Shown here in pieces: positions 28,502 to 37,285 of a DNA stretch of 64,000 bases (positions are counted from its first letter, which is position 1; each line of letters begins with the position of its first letter). A model generated the notes under the pieces. The model worked only from the letters and a program-made list of their open reading frames with translations. It had not been told where the DNA came from and did no database searches. Both the position numbers and the translations under genes were made by a program. The DNA comes from Halalkalibacter oceani. Its GTDB lineage: Bacteria; Bacillota; Bacilli; Bacillales; Bacillaceae_D. The stretch covers positions 186,001 to 250,000 of the forward strand of contig NZ_JAMBOS010000003.1 in the NCBI RefSeq assembly GCF_023715705.1, in the 5' to 3' direction.

Positions 28502-30716
28502 ATCTCCCCATGCTCATATGAACAAGATGAGCGGGAAAACAAAATTTATTGAGGATATGAATTTACCGGGTCAAATCGTTGGTGGGATTTTGCGCAGTCC
28601 GCATCCGCATGCCAACATTGTCCGGATCGATACAACAAAGGCGAAAGCGATCGACGGCGTCGTAGCTGTCATTACAGCCGATGATGTCCCGCATCAGCCG
28701 TTTGGGCCGACGCGTTTCAAGGATTGGAATATTTTAGCGGAGGAGCGCGTGCTTTTTATCGGCGATGAAGTCGCTGCGGTCGCGGCCGAGTCGAAGGCAG
28801 CTCTTGAGGCGGCGTTAGAGGCAATTGAAGTCGAATATGAAGAACTTCCGGCGATTTTTGACGTTGACGAGGCGATGCAGGAAAACGGACCTGTTTTGCA
28901 CAACAGTGCGCCGAGTAATCGGCCGATGCATCTTCAACTGGAGCGCGGCGACGTAAAAGCCGGGAAGGAACAAGCGGCGGTCGTCCGTAGCGGAACCTAT
29001 GTCATCAATCCGATTTATCAAGGACATCTTGAGCCAATCGCTGCGATTGCCAGCTGGACGGAGGAAGATGGCATCACGCTGTGGGCCGGCTCGCATATCC
29101 CTTATTTGGCCCGAGAAACCTATGCCGCGGCCTTTGGCTTGCCTGAGGATAAAGTGAGAATCATCATTCCGCCCATCGGCGGCTCTTTCGGCTCGAAATA
29201 TGTGCTGAAAATGCATTTAATTGCGTGCGCATTAAGCAAGGCCGCCGCCCGCCCGGTAAAGATCGTCTTAAATCGTACAGAGGATATGATCAGCGCCCAT
29301 CCGCGCGTTCCGCTCAAGATGGAGGTTGAAATCGGCGCTGACGAGGAAGGGCGCTTTGTCTACAAGGATGCCATCGTCTATGCCAATGCCGGAGCACGTA
29401 TTTACTGGAGTCCAAATATTGTCGCCACAGCCTGCACGCGACCGGACGGCGTCTATCATTTCCAGAACGTCCGTGCCGAAGGGCATTTATGCTATACGAA
29501 CATCAGTCCAACGACTTGTATGCGTGGCTTCGGCAACGCCGAAATGCTGTTTGCTGTTGAGAGCATTATTGACGAGCTGGCGGAAGCATTGGAAATGGAC
29601 CCGAGTGAAATTAGAATGAAAAACATTGTCCGTGAAAAGGATGTGACGATTCACGGCTATCAATTGGACAGCTGTAAGCTCGATCAATGTATTGAGAAAG
29701 TGAAGGAAATCTCGGGCTGGGAGCGGAAGAAAGACCTGCCGCCTAACCGCGGTCTCGGCATGGCGCTTGGCAACCATGTATCCGGCTTCCGCGGAATTGA
29801 TCCGCGCTTTGAAGGCTCGACAGCCGTCATCACGCTATCCTCTGCCGGGGAGCTGATCGTCCAGACAGGGGAAATCGAGCTTGGCCAGGGGATGACGCAA
29901 ACGTATGCCACTATCGCCGCAAAAGAGCTGGGAATCAGCGTTGATCAAATTCTCGTTAAGTCCGGTGATACGGAACGAAATCCGTTCGGTATCGGCACGC
30001 TCGCCTCGCGCAGTACGGTCATGGGAGGCAACGCTGTTCAACTGGCCGCAAAGGAACTGAAGAAGAAAATGCTGGAGCTCGTGAAGGAGACGACAGGAGA
30101 AGAGGGCGTGTTCTGTCACGATGGTATTCAAGCAGGCGATCGTGTCCTGACATTGAAGGAACTTGCGGCAAACTATCGCGGTCTGCATGCCGGCGACCAG
30201 CTCTCCGTCAGGGCGACGTACAGTCCGGACACCGATCGGCCGGATAAGACGTATTACGGCCATCCATCGCCAAACTATCCGTTCACCGCCCATGTAGCTG
30301 AGGTGGAAGTCGATCCGGATACAGGCCGGGTGAAGCTCGTTGGCTACTGGGCTGTCCACGATTCCGGCACAATCATTAATGAAGTCGGTGCGAAAAGCCA
30401 GGTTTATGGGGCGGTCGCGCAAGGAATCGGCTGGGTGACAATGGAGGAGCTGAAGGTGAAGGAAGGAAGAGTGCAAAATCCGACGATCATGGATTACCGG
30501 ATGCCTGGGGCGGCGGACATACCGCCAATTGAAATTGCCTTTATCGACGGCTACGATCCGCATGGTCCGTTCGGTGCGAAATCAGTTGGCGAAGTCGCGA
30601 TTGATCCGGTGCCGGGAGCGATTGCTAACGCAATTGCCCAGGCAATAGGAAAGCGGGGCCGGTCATTACCGCTAAATCCGGAGGCTGTTTGGCGCTTGGC
30701 TAACGACCGCGATTGA
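28485..30716 (+). CDS. Molybdenum hydroxylase large subunit (CoxL/XdhA-like)
   Basis: 743-residue molybdopterin-binding subunit. The front domain begins GKTKFIEDMNLPG; cofactor segments are GGSFGSK around residue 230, MRGFGNAEM around 345 and GQGMTQTYAT around 470. The catalytic base of the family is kept as about Glu703 in KSVGEVAID. There is no AYRCSFR motif, so it is not a true CO dehydrogenase; it is of the broad heterocycle/aldehyde-oxidising type. The RGFGNAE loop has Asn where many relatives have Pro. The maturation genes xdhC and a mocA-like gene follow, pointing to a cytosine-dinucleotide cofactor. Substrate not readable. Confidence 0.94.
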   Translation: MTSNLKSPHAHMNKMSGKTKFIEDMNLPGQIVGGILRSPHPHANIVRIDTTKAKAIDGVVAVITADDVPHQPFGPTRFKDWNILAEERVLFIGDEVAAVAAESKAALEAALEAIEVEYEELPAIFDVDEAMQENGPVLHNSAPSNRPMHLQLERGDVKAGKEQAAVVRSGTYVINPIYQGHLEPIAAIASWTEEDGITLWAGSHIPYLARETYAAAFGLPEDKVRIIIPPIGGSFGSKYVLKMHLIACALSKAAARPVKIVLNRTEDMISAHPRVPLKMEVEIGADEEGRFVYKDAIVYANAGARIYWSPNIVATACTRPDGVYHFQNVRAEGHLCYTNISPTTCMRGFGNAEMLFAVESIIDELAEALEMDPSEIRMKNIVREKDVTIHGYQLDSCKLDQCIEKVKEISGWERKKDLPPNRGLGMALGNHVSGFRGIDPRFEGSTAVITLSSAGELIVQTGEIELGQGMTQTYATIAAKELGISVDQILVKSGDTERNPFGIGTLASRSTVMGGNAVQLAAKELKKKMLELVKETTGEEGVFCHDGIQAGDRVLTLKELAANYRGLHAGDQLSVRATYSPDTDRPDKTYYGHPSPNYPFTAHVAEVEVDPDTGRVKLVGYWAVHDSGTIINEVGAKSQVYGAVAQGIGWVTMEELKVKEGRVQNPTIMDYRMPGAADIPPIEIAFIDGYDPHGPFGAKSVGEVAIDPVPGAIANAIAQAIGKRGRSLPLNPEAVWRLANDRD

Positions 30717-30836
30717 ATGTCTTGAAGCACTTGAAATCTGGATGGCTGCTGGTGTCTTCTGAACGAAAGAGCCATGTTGCAGCCGTGCAGCGGCGTCTTA
30801 GCGCCCGAGTGATCAATAGAAATTGAAGGTGACGGG

Positions 30837-31883
30837 ATGAGAGATGTTTATCAAAAGTTGAACGATGCCTTACATGAAAAAAAACGTACCGTCCTGGCCA
30901 CCATTATTGATGTGAAAGGCTCTGCCTACCGCCGTGAAGGAGCGCGCGCTGTAATTGATCCCGACGGAGAGGTAACCGGGATAATTAGCGGGGGATGCGT
31001 CGAGCCTGATCTGGCTGCTCATGCGCGGAGTGTACTTCAATCAAATCATCCGAAGAAGCTTACTTATGACTTTCGCTGGTCGGAAGAGGAAGTGTGGGGG
31101 CTCGGGGTAGGCTGTAACGGGATCATTACCGTACTACTTCAGCCATTTGATCCGATCGGTGATTGGCAGGGGGCAAGCCAGCTTGCTGAGGAGCTTGGTC
31201 GGCGGTTAACGACAGATGAACCGTATGTGTGCACGACGGTGGTGGCATCGGCGAATGAGGAGCGTTATCCGCCGGGAAGCCATTGGCGCACCGCGGGCGG
31301 ACAAAGCGGGACAGCGGCGCGGGCGCTACAGGAGACAGAACTGGATGGCGTCGCAGTTACGCTGTTTCATGAAGCGGTTACCCCGCAGCCACGCCTGATG
31401 ATTATCGGCGCAGGACCCGATGCAGCACTGTTGGCAAAGGGGGCGTATGAGCTCGATTGGCGTGTTTCTGTCGTCGATCACCGTGAGGCCTACCTGCGAT
31501 CGTATTTTGACCAGTATGAAACGGTTTTAATCGCCAGGGGAGAGTTTGCCGCGCTGCGGCCTGATGCAGCTACATACTGTATTTTGATGACTCATAATCT
31601 GGAGCTCGATCAGCTTGCCTTGCATCAGCTGCTCCCGCTGTCCTTCCCGTTTCTCGGTGTGCTTGGATCGCGCGGGCGGATCAAAATGCTGCTCGAGCGG
31701 CTGGAGGCGGCGGGGCTGCGAATTGATAAAAAATGGCTTGCGAAGCTGTATTCTCCGGTCGGACTGGAGATCGGCGCCTCTTCTCCCCAAGAAATTACTG
31801 TCAGTATCCTTAGTGAGCTGATCGCCTTTCAAAAAGGAAAACATGATCAGCCAATCGCCCATATGAGGTGGAGCTATGAGTGA
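30837..31883 (+). CDS. XdhC/CoxI-family molybdenum-enzyme maturation protein
   Basis: 348-residue XdhC-type protein. It inserts, and in some cases sulfurates, the molybdenum cofactor of xanthine-oxidase-family enzymes. The N-terminal domain carries GSAYRREGARAVIDP and GIISGGCVEPDLAA around residues 20-60, and a Rossmann-type C-terminal domain starts with LMIIGAGPDAALLAKGA around 185. ATG 30837 has AAGGTGA just upstream. It overlaps the mocA-like gene by eight bases, 120 bases after the large subunit gene. Confidence 0.93.
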   Translation: MRDVYQKLNDALHEKKRTVLATIIDVKGSAYRREGARAVIDPDGEVTGIISGGCVEPDLAAHARSVLQSNHPKKLTYDFRWSEEEVWGLGVGCNGIITVLLQPFDPIGDWQGASQLAEELGRRLTTDEPYVCTTVVASANEERYPPGSHWRTAGGQSGTAARALQETELDGVAVTLFHEAVTPQPRLMIIGAGPDAALLAKGAYELDWRVSVVDHREAYLRSYFDQYETVLIARGEFAALRPDAATYCILMTHNLELDQLALHQLLPLSFPFLGVLGSRGRIKMLLERLEAAGLRIDKKWLAKLYSPVGLEIGASSPQEITVSILSELIAFQKGKHDQPIAHMRWSYE

Positions 31884-32499
31884 GAAAAGAATTTGGATCA
31901 TCATTTTAGCGGCCGGCTACTCGCGGCGGATGGGAGAGCCGAAGCTGCTTCTCCCGTTACCGAACGGGAAGCCGCTTATTACGAGGGTAGCGGCGGCAGC
32001 CTGCCGGGCAAAGGCAACAGGTGTCCTGCTCGTTTATAATGCAGATGTGCCTGCTGTCGCCACCGCTGTTGCCGATTTACCGCTTGTCACTCTTGCCAAT
32101 GACGAATCCCAGGCTGGTATGAGCTCTTCCTTGAAAGTCGGCATTCAATATGTCGAGAAGCAGAATGGGGAAGCGGCGGTCATTTTACTTGGTGATCAGC
32201 CTGATATTGGGCAGGCAGCTCTCGATCAGCTGATTGAGCTTTACGAAAAGCGCCGCTATCCAATTATTCAGACGGTCTATCAGACAGCCCGTTCTCATCC
32301 GGTTCTTTTTTCTAAGGAATTATTTCCAGAGTTGCTTTCGGTAACGGGAGATCAGGGAGCGCGGCAGCTGATTCGCGAGTATCAGGAGCTCGTGCACAGT
32401 CTGCACGTAACGGCGCGGCTCCCTGAGGATATTGATACAGTCGAGGATTATCAGGCTTATTTACGCAAAAGAAAACAAAAGACAGACAAGGAAGGCTAA
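31876..32499 (+). CDS. MocA-like molybdenum cofactor cytidylyltransferase
   Basis: 207-residue nucleotidyltransferase. The signature IILAAGYSRRMGEPKLLLP near the N-terminus binds the nucleotide, and GDQPDIG around residue 110 holds the metal aspartate. In this context it most likely turns Mo-molybdopterin into the cytosine dinucleotide form used by CoxL-type enzymes, rather than the guanine form made by MobA. It overlaps xdhC, and ubiX starts two bases after its stop, so the cofactor genes for both unusual enzymes of the block are coupled. Confidence 0.9.
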   Translation: MSEKRIWIIILAAGYSRRMGEPKLLLPLPNGKPLITRVAAAACRAKATGVLLVYNADVPAVATAVADLPLVTLANDESQAGMSSSLKVGIQYVEKQNGEAAVILLGDQPDIGQAALDQLIELYEKRRYPIIQTVYQTARSHPVLFSKELFPELLSVTGDQGARQLIREYQELVHSLHVTARLPEDIDTVEDYQAYLRKRKQKTDKEG

Positions 32500-32500
32500 T

Positions 32501-33061
32501 ATGAAAAAAATTGTCGTCGGCATATCCGGAGCGAGTGGAGCCATTTACGGGATTCGAACGCTTGAAGTACTGCAAAAGCTAGGAATTGAAAGTCACGCTG
32601 TTATCAGTAATGCGGCAAAGCAAACAATTGAATATGAAACCGATTATACAGTCGAAGACGTCCGCGCTTTAGCGACGTCAGTCTACGGACAGGAAGAAAT
32701 TGGCGCGGCGATCTCCAGCGGTTCTTTCAAGGTCGACGGAATGATCGTCGCTCCCTGCTCAATTAAAACGTTATCGGCGATTGCCAACAGCTTTAACGAT
32801 GAACTGATTACAAGAGCGGCCGATGTTCAACTGAAGGAAAGACGGAAGCTCGTGTTGATCGTCAGGGAAACGCCCTTTAACCTAAGTCATTTACAGCATA
32901 TGACGCTCATTACGCAAATGGGTGGCGTCATCCTGCCCCCGGTTCCGTCCTTTTATCATAAGCCAAAAACGATTGATGATCTTGTCAATCAGACGATCGG
33001 GAAGGCACTTGACCAATTTGATATTGACGCCCGCTTATTCCGGCGCTGGGATGGCGAATGA
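32501..33061 (+). CDS. ubiX: Flavin prenyltransferase UbiX
   Basis: 186-residue UbiX/Pad-type enzyme that attaches a dimethylallyl unit to FMN, making the prenylated flavin required by UbiD enzymes. GISGASGAIYGIRTLEVL at the N-terminus binds the flavin; CSIKTLSAIANSFNDELITRA around residue 90 and RETPFNLSHL around 125 are the conserved active-site stretches. ATG 32501 follows AAGGAAGG two bases after the mocA-like stop; a longer frame from 32432 would overlap that gene without a ribosome site. It closes the block and supplies the cofactor for the UbiD enzyme encoded at 19923. Confidence 0.95.
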   Translation: MKKIVVGISGASGAIYGIRTLEVLQKLGIESHAVISNAAKQTIEYETDYTVEDVRALATSVYGQEEIGAAISSGSFKVDGMIVAPCSIKTLSAIANSFNDELITRAADVQLKERRKLVLIVRETPFNLSHLQHMTLITQMGGVILPPVPSFYHKPKTIDDLVNQTIGKALDQFDIDARLFRRWDGE

Positions 33062-33183
33062 AGCTCGTTTGTGGCGCTTACTGATGCGGTGATCGAATGC
33101 TTTACGGTGGGCCTCGGTCTCTGGCGGCAAAACATCGCCGCATCGATTGGTAACTTCTCCCGCTGAAACAGTTCGTTTTGAAC

Positions 33184-33212
33184 TTTCAACTGTTTGCTAA
33201 ACCTGCTATAAT
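33184..33212 (+). promoter_or_regulatory. Promoter before tdk
   Basis: Extended -10 TGCTATAAT (33204-33212) with a weak -35 TTTCAA (33184-33189) 17 bases upstream of the hexamer. It separates tdk from the catabolic block. The rest of the 206-base gap shows nothing I can name. Confidence 0.65.
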
Positions 33213-33267
33213 TTTGCATGGTCATCATGACAGGTAAGGGGAAAACTTATAGCAAGGGAGATTTATT

Positions 33268-33864
33268 TTGGCGCAATTATTTTTTAAATACGGGGCAATG
33301 AACAGTGGGAAATCAATTGAAATTTTGAAGGTGGCTCATAATTACGAAGAGCAAAATAAGCATGTCGTCATTTTAACGTCGGGGATTGATACGCGCGATG
33401 AAGTAGGCTATGTCTCTTCCCGGATCGGTCTCAGACGTAAAGCCGTGCCGATTTTTACCGATACAGACATTTTTGAATACATTAGCGACTTGCAGCGCAG
33501 ACCGGCGTGCGTGCTTGTTGATGAGTGTCAGTTTCTGAATAAGCACCATATCATCCAGCTGACGAGGATCGTCGATGAACTGGACATTCCGGTGATGGGC
33601 TTCGGCTTGAAAAACGACTTCCAAAATGAACTGTTTGAAGGCAGCAAGTATATGCTGCTTTACGCTGATAAAATTGAAGAAATGAAAACGATCTGCTGGT
33701 TTTGCGAGCGCAAAGCGAACATGGCGTTGCGCGTCGAGAATAATAAGCCCGTTTACACCGGCGAGCAAATTAAAATTGGCGGCAATGAGTCCTACTATCC
33801 GGTCTGCCGCAAGTGCTATCGCAATCCACCTTTGGGCGAAACTGACAGAGAGAATCAGGCTTGA
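33268..33864 (+). CDS. tdk: Thymidine kinase
   Basis: Phosphorylates thymidine to dTMP in the salvage pathway. 198 residues, type II (TK1-like). P-loop [12 protein letters not shown] starts at about residue 8, the DECQFL Walker B-like segment lies near 88, and the zinc ligands are CWFC and CRKC. The start is TTG 33268 with AAGGGAG seven bases upstream. In B. subtilis tdk follows rpmE directly; here 16 kb of catabolic genes lie between. Confidence 0.96.
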   Translation: MAQLFFKYGAMNSGKSIEILKVAHNYEEQNKHVVILTSGIDTRDEVGYVSSRIGLRRKAVPIFTDTDIFEYISDLQRRPACVLVDECQFLNKHHIIQLTRIVDELDIPVMGFGLKNDFQNELFEGSKYMLLYADKIEEMKTICWFCERKANMALRVENNKPVYTGEQIKIGGNESYYPVCRKCYRNPPLGETDRENQA

Positions 33865-33917
33865 TAGGGCACCCTAATCATGCAGCCTCACTGTAGGCAG
33901 CATGGAGGTGTTTGAAG

Positions 33918-34370
33918 ATGAAAAAAGCAAAGGCGGTTCTGCTGGCTACATTACTGCTTGTCGGCTGCGCGGGCCAGGGTGGTGGAGAGCAGGGACAGGC
34001 TGTCTCGGCTCTTGCTCCTGAAGGAAATGTCCTCTACGGTCTGTTCGGACCCGGTCCGATGATGCATAGTGGCGTCCGGCAACGGCCGACCTATTCTCAT
34101 CGCGGCGAGGAAAACACAACGAGCGCCAGTTTTCGGACATTAACCAATGAACGGCAAAACCTCGGCAACGACCAATCGATTATTCATCAAGTCATTCACG
34201 ACCAGTTTGGCTTTGAAATGGGAATGGTCATGATTGCCGGCAGCCATGCTTATGTAAGGGTGACTCCGCCGCCGCAGCTTGACGAGCAGCAGAAAAAAGC
34301 GGAAATGACCAAGCTGAAAAAGGCATTGCAGCAGCAGATTCCTCGTTATCAGGTGCATATTCGGGAATAG
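33918..34370 (+). CDS. Small lipoprotein, possibly YhcN/YlaJ-like
   Basis: 150-residue lipoprotein. Its signal peptide ends in LLVGC (cysteine about residue 18), followed by a Gly/Gln-rich linker. The remaining domain has QSIIHQVIHDQFGFEMGMVMIAGSHAYVRV, a helix-strand-strand pattern like the YhcN/YlaJ spore lipoproteins, and a Lys/Gln-rich end. I would not claim the family firmly. ATG 33918 has GGAGGTG seven bases upstream; the in-frame TTG at 33912 sits too close to it. It lies between tdk and a large hairpin module. Confidence 0.75.
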   Translation: MKKAKAVLLATLLLVGCAGQGGGEQGQAVSALAPEGNVLYGLFGPGPMMHSGVRQRPTYSHRGEENTTSASFRTLTNERQNLGNDQSIIHQVIHDQFGFEMGMVMIAGSHAYVRVTPPPQLDEQQKKAEMTKLKKALQQQIPRYQVHIRE

Positions 34371-34734
34371 AAGCGAGGCCGGACAAAAGGGTGTTTTTTT
34401 ACCCTTTTGCCCGGCCTCTAAGCAATGAGCGGAAGCTGCTGAAAAAGTACGATTTTTACTTTTTCAACAGCTTTTTAGTGATGAGCGTAACCGTTGCCTG
34501 ATTTTGAAAGCCTTGCTGCGAGTGGGTTCCTCTAAGCAAGGCGCGCAACGCGCGGAGCCATTACTCTTCTTCGAGTTACGAAAAAGGAAGTTTTTCAGTG
34601 GCCTCGTTGTGAGTGGGTTTCTCACAACGGGCTTGTGGCGTGTGAAGCCATTGCCAATATTTGTCCAGCCCTTAAGTGTGTGGCTTCGGTACGAGCCGGG
34701 GCCGATCCGGTTTTGACTGCGGTCAAAGAACCTC
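34371..34734. repeat. Hairpin module B between lipoprotein and cdr genes
   Basis: 364 bases without a gene, almost all inverted repeats. First hairpin: GAGGCCGG-A-CAAAAGGG (34375-34391) with CCCTTTTG-C-CCGGCCTC (34402-34418), U-rich loop, then ATGAGCGGAAG (34425). Second: GAAGCTGCTGAAAAAGT (from 34433) with a near-matching arm to 34473, a copy of the pyrG terminator, then ATGAGCGTAACCG (34481). Third: GCCTTGCT (34510-34517) with AGCAAGGC. Fourth: CGTTGTGAG with CTCACAACG around 34605-34629, shared with 60550-60650 and 62990-63030. The module ends next to the stop of the reverse-strand cdr gene and may end transcription from both sides. Confidence 0.75.
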
Positions 34735-36045
34735 TTACTTGCGGCGCGCCGTCTGCTGCACAGGGTCCCATACGCCGTTGTACGGCGGGGCGTAAGCGAG
34801 GTCGAGGTCTTCAAGCTCCTGCAACGTCATGCCGTGGTAAAGAGCAGTGGCGAGCACATCGAGCCGTTTATCGACACCGTCCCGTCCGATCAGCTGTGCG
34901 CCGAGTAGCAGTCCGGTGTTCGGCTGGTACAAAAGCCGGACCAGCAGCTTCTCGGCTCCCGGGTAATAGGAGGCATGCTGGGGGAGCTCGGCGGTGACTG
35001 CTTGATAGGGGATGCCGTGCTGCTCGGCTTCACGTTTGGAAAGCCCGGTTCGTCCCAGGGTAAGGGAAAAGAATTTTACGATCGAGGTTCCTACAATCCC
35101 TTTAAAGCTTCTCGGTCTACCGCTCATATTCATACCGGCAATACGGCCCTGTTTGTTGGCGTGGGTTCCAAGCGGGATGTAATCATCACGCTCCTTCAAC
35201 CGATGGTACTGAGTCGCGCAGTCGCCGGCGGCATAAACCGAAGCGAGGCTTGTTTCCATAAAGGCATTTACTTTAATCGCACCGTTTTCGCTCAGCTCGA
35301 TTCCGCTCCCTTTTACAAACTCAGTATTCGGTTTAACGCCAATCGCAACAAGAACGAGATCGGCCGGAAGCGTCTGCTTCTCGCTAACGACCGCCTCGAC
35401 CCGTTTTTCACCGTGCAACGCCTGAACTTCCTCGTCGAACACGAGCCGGATTCCGTTTTTTTCTGCCTCGGCATGAATATGTTCGGCCAGATCGGGATCA
35501 AAGATCGTTGCCAGCTGGGAATTACGTTCAACGATTGTTACCTGCATTCCGCGGGCGACGAAATTTTCGGCCATTTCCAGTCCGATATAGCCCCCGCCGA
35601 TAATCACTACATGGTCCACATCCTGCTTCAGTTCATCGAGCAGCCGCTTAGCGTCAGGAATCGTTTTCAATGTATGGACGCCAGCCAAGTTCTTTCCATC
35701 CCATGAAGGCAGGAATGGCCGGGCTCCTGTGGCGATCAACAGCTTATCATATGTAAGGTCAAATTGTTCACCGAAGACGCGCTTTGCCGATGGGTCAATC
35801 CCGGTCACCTCATGGCGGGTGCGTGCGTCAATCTTGTATTTGCTGCGAAATGTTTCGACACTGCGTGCCACGAGCTTGGCTGGATCGTCGATCAGGCCGC
35901 CAATCAAATAAGGTAGCCCGCACTGCGCGTACGAATAATCGTCACCCATTTCAAGCGTCGTCACGCTGGCCGTCGGGTCATGTCTGACTATTTGCATCGC
36001 GGCGCTCATCCCCGCGGCATCTCCGCCAATAATCACGTAGTTCAT
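34735..36045 (-). CDS. cdr: CoA-disulfide reductase-like flavoprotein
   Basis: 436-residue FAD/NAD(P)-dependent pyridine nucleotide-disulfide oxidoreductase. VIIGGDAAGMSAA at the N-terminus binds FAD, VVIIGGGYIGLEMAE around residue 150 binds NAD(P)H, and VYAAGDCATQ around 265 is the second FAD site. The single redox cysteine sits in YSYAQCGLPY (Cys43), as in CoA-disulfide reductase, and AYAPPY near the C-terminus supplies the conserved tyrosine pair. It keeps CoA or bacillithiol-type thiols reduced. It stands on the opposite strand to its neighbours and is flanked by hairpin repeats on its 3' side. NADH oxidase or persulfide reductase activity is an alternative. Confidence 0.9.
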   Translation of the reverse strand: MNYVIIGGDAAGMSAAMQIVRHDPTASVTTLEMGDDYSYAQCGLPYLIGGLIDDPAKLVARSVETFRSKYKIDARTRHEVTGIDPSAKRVFGEQFDLTYDKLLIATGARPFLPSWDGKNLAGVHTLKTIPDAKRLLDELKQDVDHVVIIGGGYIGLEMAENFVARGMQVTIVERNSQLATIFDPDLAEHIHAEAEKNGIRLVFDEEVQALHGEKRVEAVVSEKQTLPADLVLVAIGVKPNTEFVKGSGIELSENGAIKVNAFMETSLASVYAAGDCATQYHRLKERDDYIPLGTHANKQGRIAGMNMSGRPRSFKGIVGTSIVKFFSLTLGRTGLSKREAEQHGIPYQAVTAELPQHASYYPGAEKLLVRLLYQPNTGLLLGAQLIGRDGVDKRLDVLATALYHGMTLQELEDLDLAYAPPYNGVWDPVQQTARRK

Positions 36046-36144
36046 CTCGGCACCTCTTTCCTATGGTCAGAATCGTCTATGTAGTATTCCCTCTCTTTAC
36101 GTAAGCTAAGCGAAAATCTTTTCCTGGACGAAACGGAGCTCACA

Positions 36145-36173
36145 TTGACCAGGTCCCGTCGGTATACTATAAT
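36145..36173 (+). promoter_or_regulatory. Sigma-A promoter of prfA
   Basis: TTGACC (36145-36150), 17-base spacer, TATAAT (36168-36173). It lies in the divergent gap between cdr and prfA and drives prfA-prmC. Confidence 0.85.
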
Positions 36174-36214
36174 TAGACTGTTATGGACTGGAAATAGGTA
36201 ATGAGGTGAAAACC

Positions 36215-37285
36215 GTGTTAGAGCGATTACAATCAGTAGAGGATCGTTATGATCGACTGAACGAGCTATTAAGTGATCCTGATATTATAAATGACTCAAA
36301 GAAGCTGCGCGAGTATTCGAAGGAACAGGCTGATTTGCAGGAAACGGTAGCGGCTTTCAGGGAATATAAAGAAGTGGTGGCCCAGCACCAGGATGCCCGG
36401 GCGATGCTGGAAGAGAAGCTTGATGACGAGATGTATGCGATGGTCAAGGAAGAGATTGATGAGCTGTCTGCACGCAAGCAGGAGCTGGAAGAGCGTCTTA
36501 AAGTACTTCTATTGCCGAAGGATCCTAATGATGATAAGAACGTTATCGTCGAAATCCGCGGAGCTGCCGGGGGCGATGAAGCCCAACTTTTTGCCGGGGA
36601 TCTTTATAAAATGTATTCCCGCTATGCTGAATCACAAGGCTGGAAAACAGAGGTGATTGAGGCGACGGCGACCGAGCTTGGCGGCTATAAGGAAATTATT
36701 TTCACCGTCAACGGAGCTGGGGCATATTCAAAGCTGAAGTATGAGAATGGCGCCCATCGTGTCCAGCGCGTACCGCAAACCGAATCAGGCGGGCGGATTC
36801 ACACGTCGACGGCAACGGTTGCTGTTTTGCCAGAGGCGGAAGAGGTCGAAGTTGAAATTCATGAGAAGGATATTCGCGTCGACACCTTTGCCTCAAGTGG
36901 ACCGGGGGGACAAAGTGTGAATACGACGATGTCTGCCGTCCGGCTTACTCATCTTCCGACAGGGACGGTCGTCTCCTGTCAGGATGAAAAGTCACAGATC
37001 AAGAACAAGGAAAAAGCGATGAAGGTGCTGCGCGCCCGTGTCTATGACAAGATCCAGCGCGAGGTTCAGGCGGAATACGATGAGAATCGGAAGCTGGCTG
37101 TCGGAACAGGCGACCGCTCCGAGCGGATCCGCACGTATAATTTTCCGCAAAGCAGGGTGACAGATCACCGCATCGGTTTGACCTTGCAAAAGCTTGAACA
37201 AATTCTGCAAGGAAAGCTCGATGAAATCATCGATGCGCTGATTGTCGAAGAGCAGGCGGACGCGATGAAGCGGGCGGAGCAATAA
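36215..37285 (+). CDS. prfA: Peptide chain release factor 1
   Basis: Reads UAA and UAG stop codons and releases the peptide. 356 residues. The GGQ motif is in [13 protein letters not shown] around residue 230, and conserved YKEIIF and HRVQRVP segments precede it. GTG 36215 is chosen because AGGTGA lies five bases upstream and the product then begins [19 protein letters not shown], matching B. subtilis MLDRL; the GTG at 36206 overlaps the ribosome site. The stop is followed at once by prmC, which methylates the GGQ glutamine of this protein. Confidence 0.97.
   Translation: MLERLQSVEDRYDRLNELLSDPDIINDSKKLREYSKEQADLQETVAAFREYKEVVAQHQDARAMLEEKLDDEMYAMVKEEIDELSARKQELEERLKVLLLPKDPNDDKNVIVEIRGAAGGDEAQLFAGDLYKMYSRYAESQGWKTEVIEATATELGGYKEIIFTVNGAGAYSKLKYENGAHRVQRVPQTESGGRIHTSTATVAVLPEAEEVEVEIHEKDIRVDTFASSGPGGQSVNTTMSAVRLTHLPTGTVVSCQDEKSQIKNKEKAMKVLRARVYDKIQREVQAEYDENRKLAVGTGDRSERIRTYNFPQSRVTDHRIGLTLQKLEQILQGKLDEIIDALIVEEQADAMKRAEQ

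Noticed and set aside
28485-30716. True aerobic CO dehydrogenase
   Set aside because: The large subunit lacks the AYRCSFR active-site loop, and the genomic setting is degradative.
17160-33061. Genomic island with integrase or attachment sites
   Set aside because: No integrase, tRNA end, flanking direct repeat or insertion sequence is visible at either junction, and base composition looks like that of the neighbours by eye.
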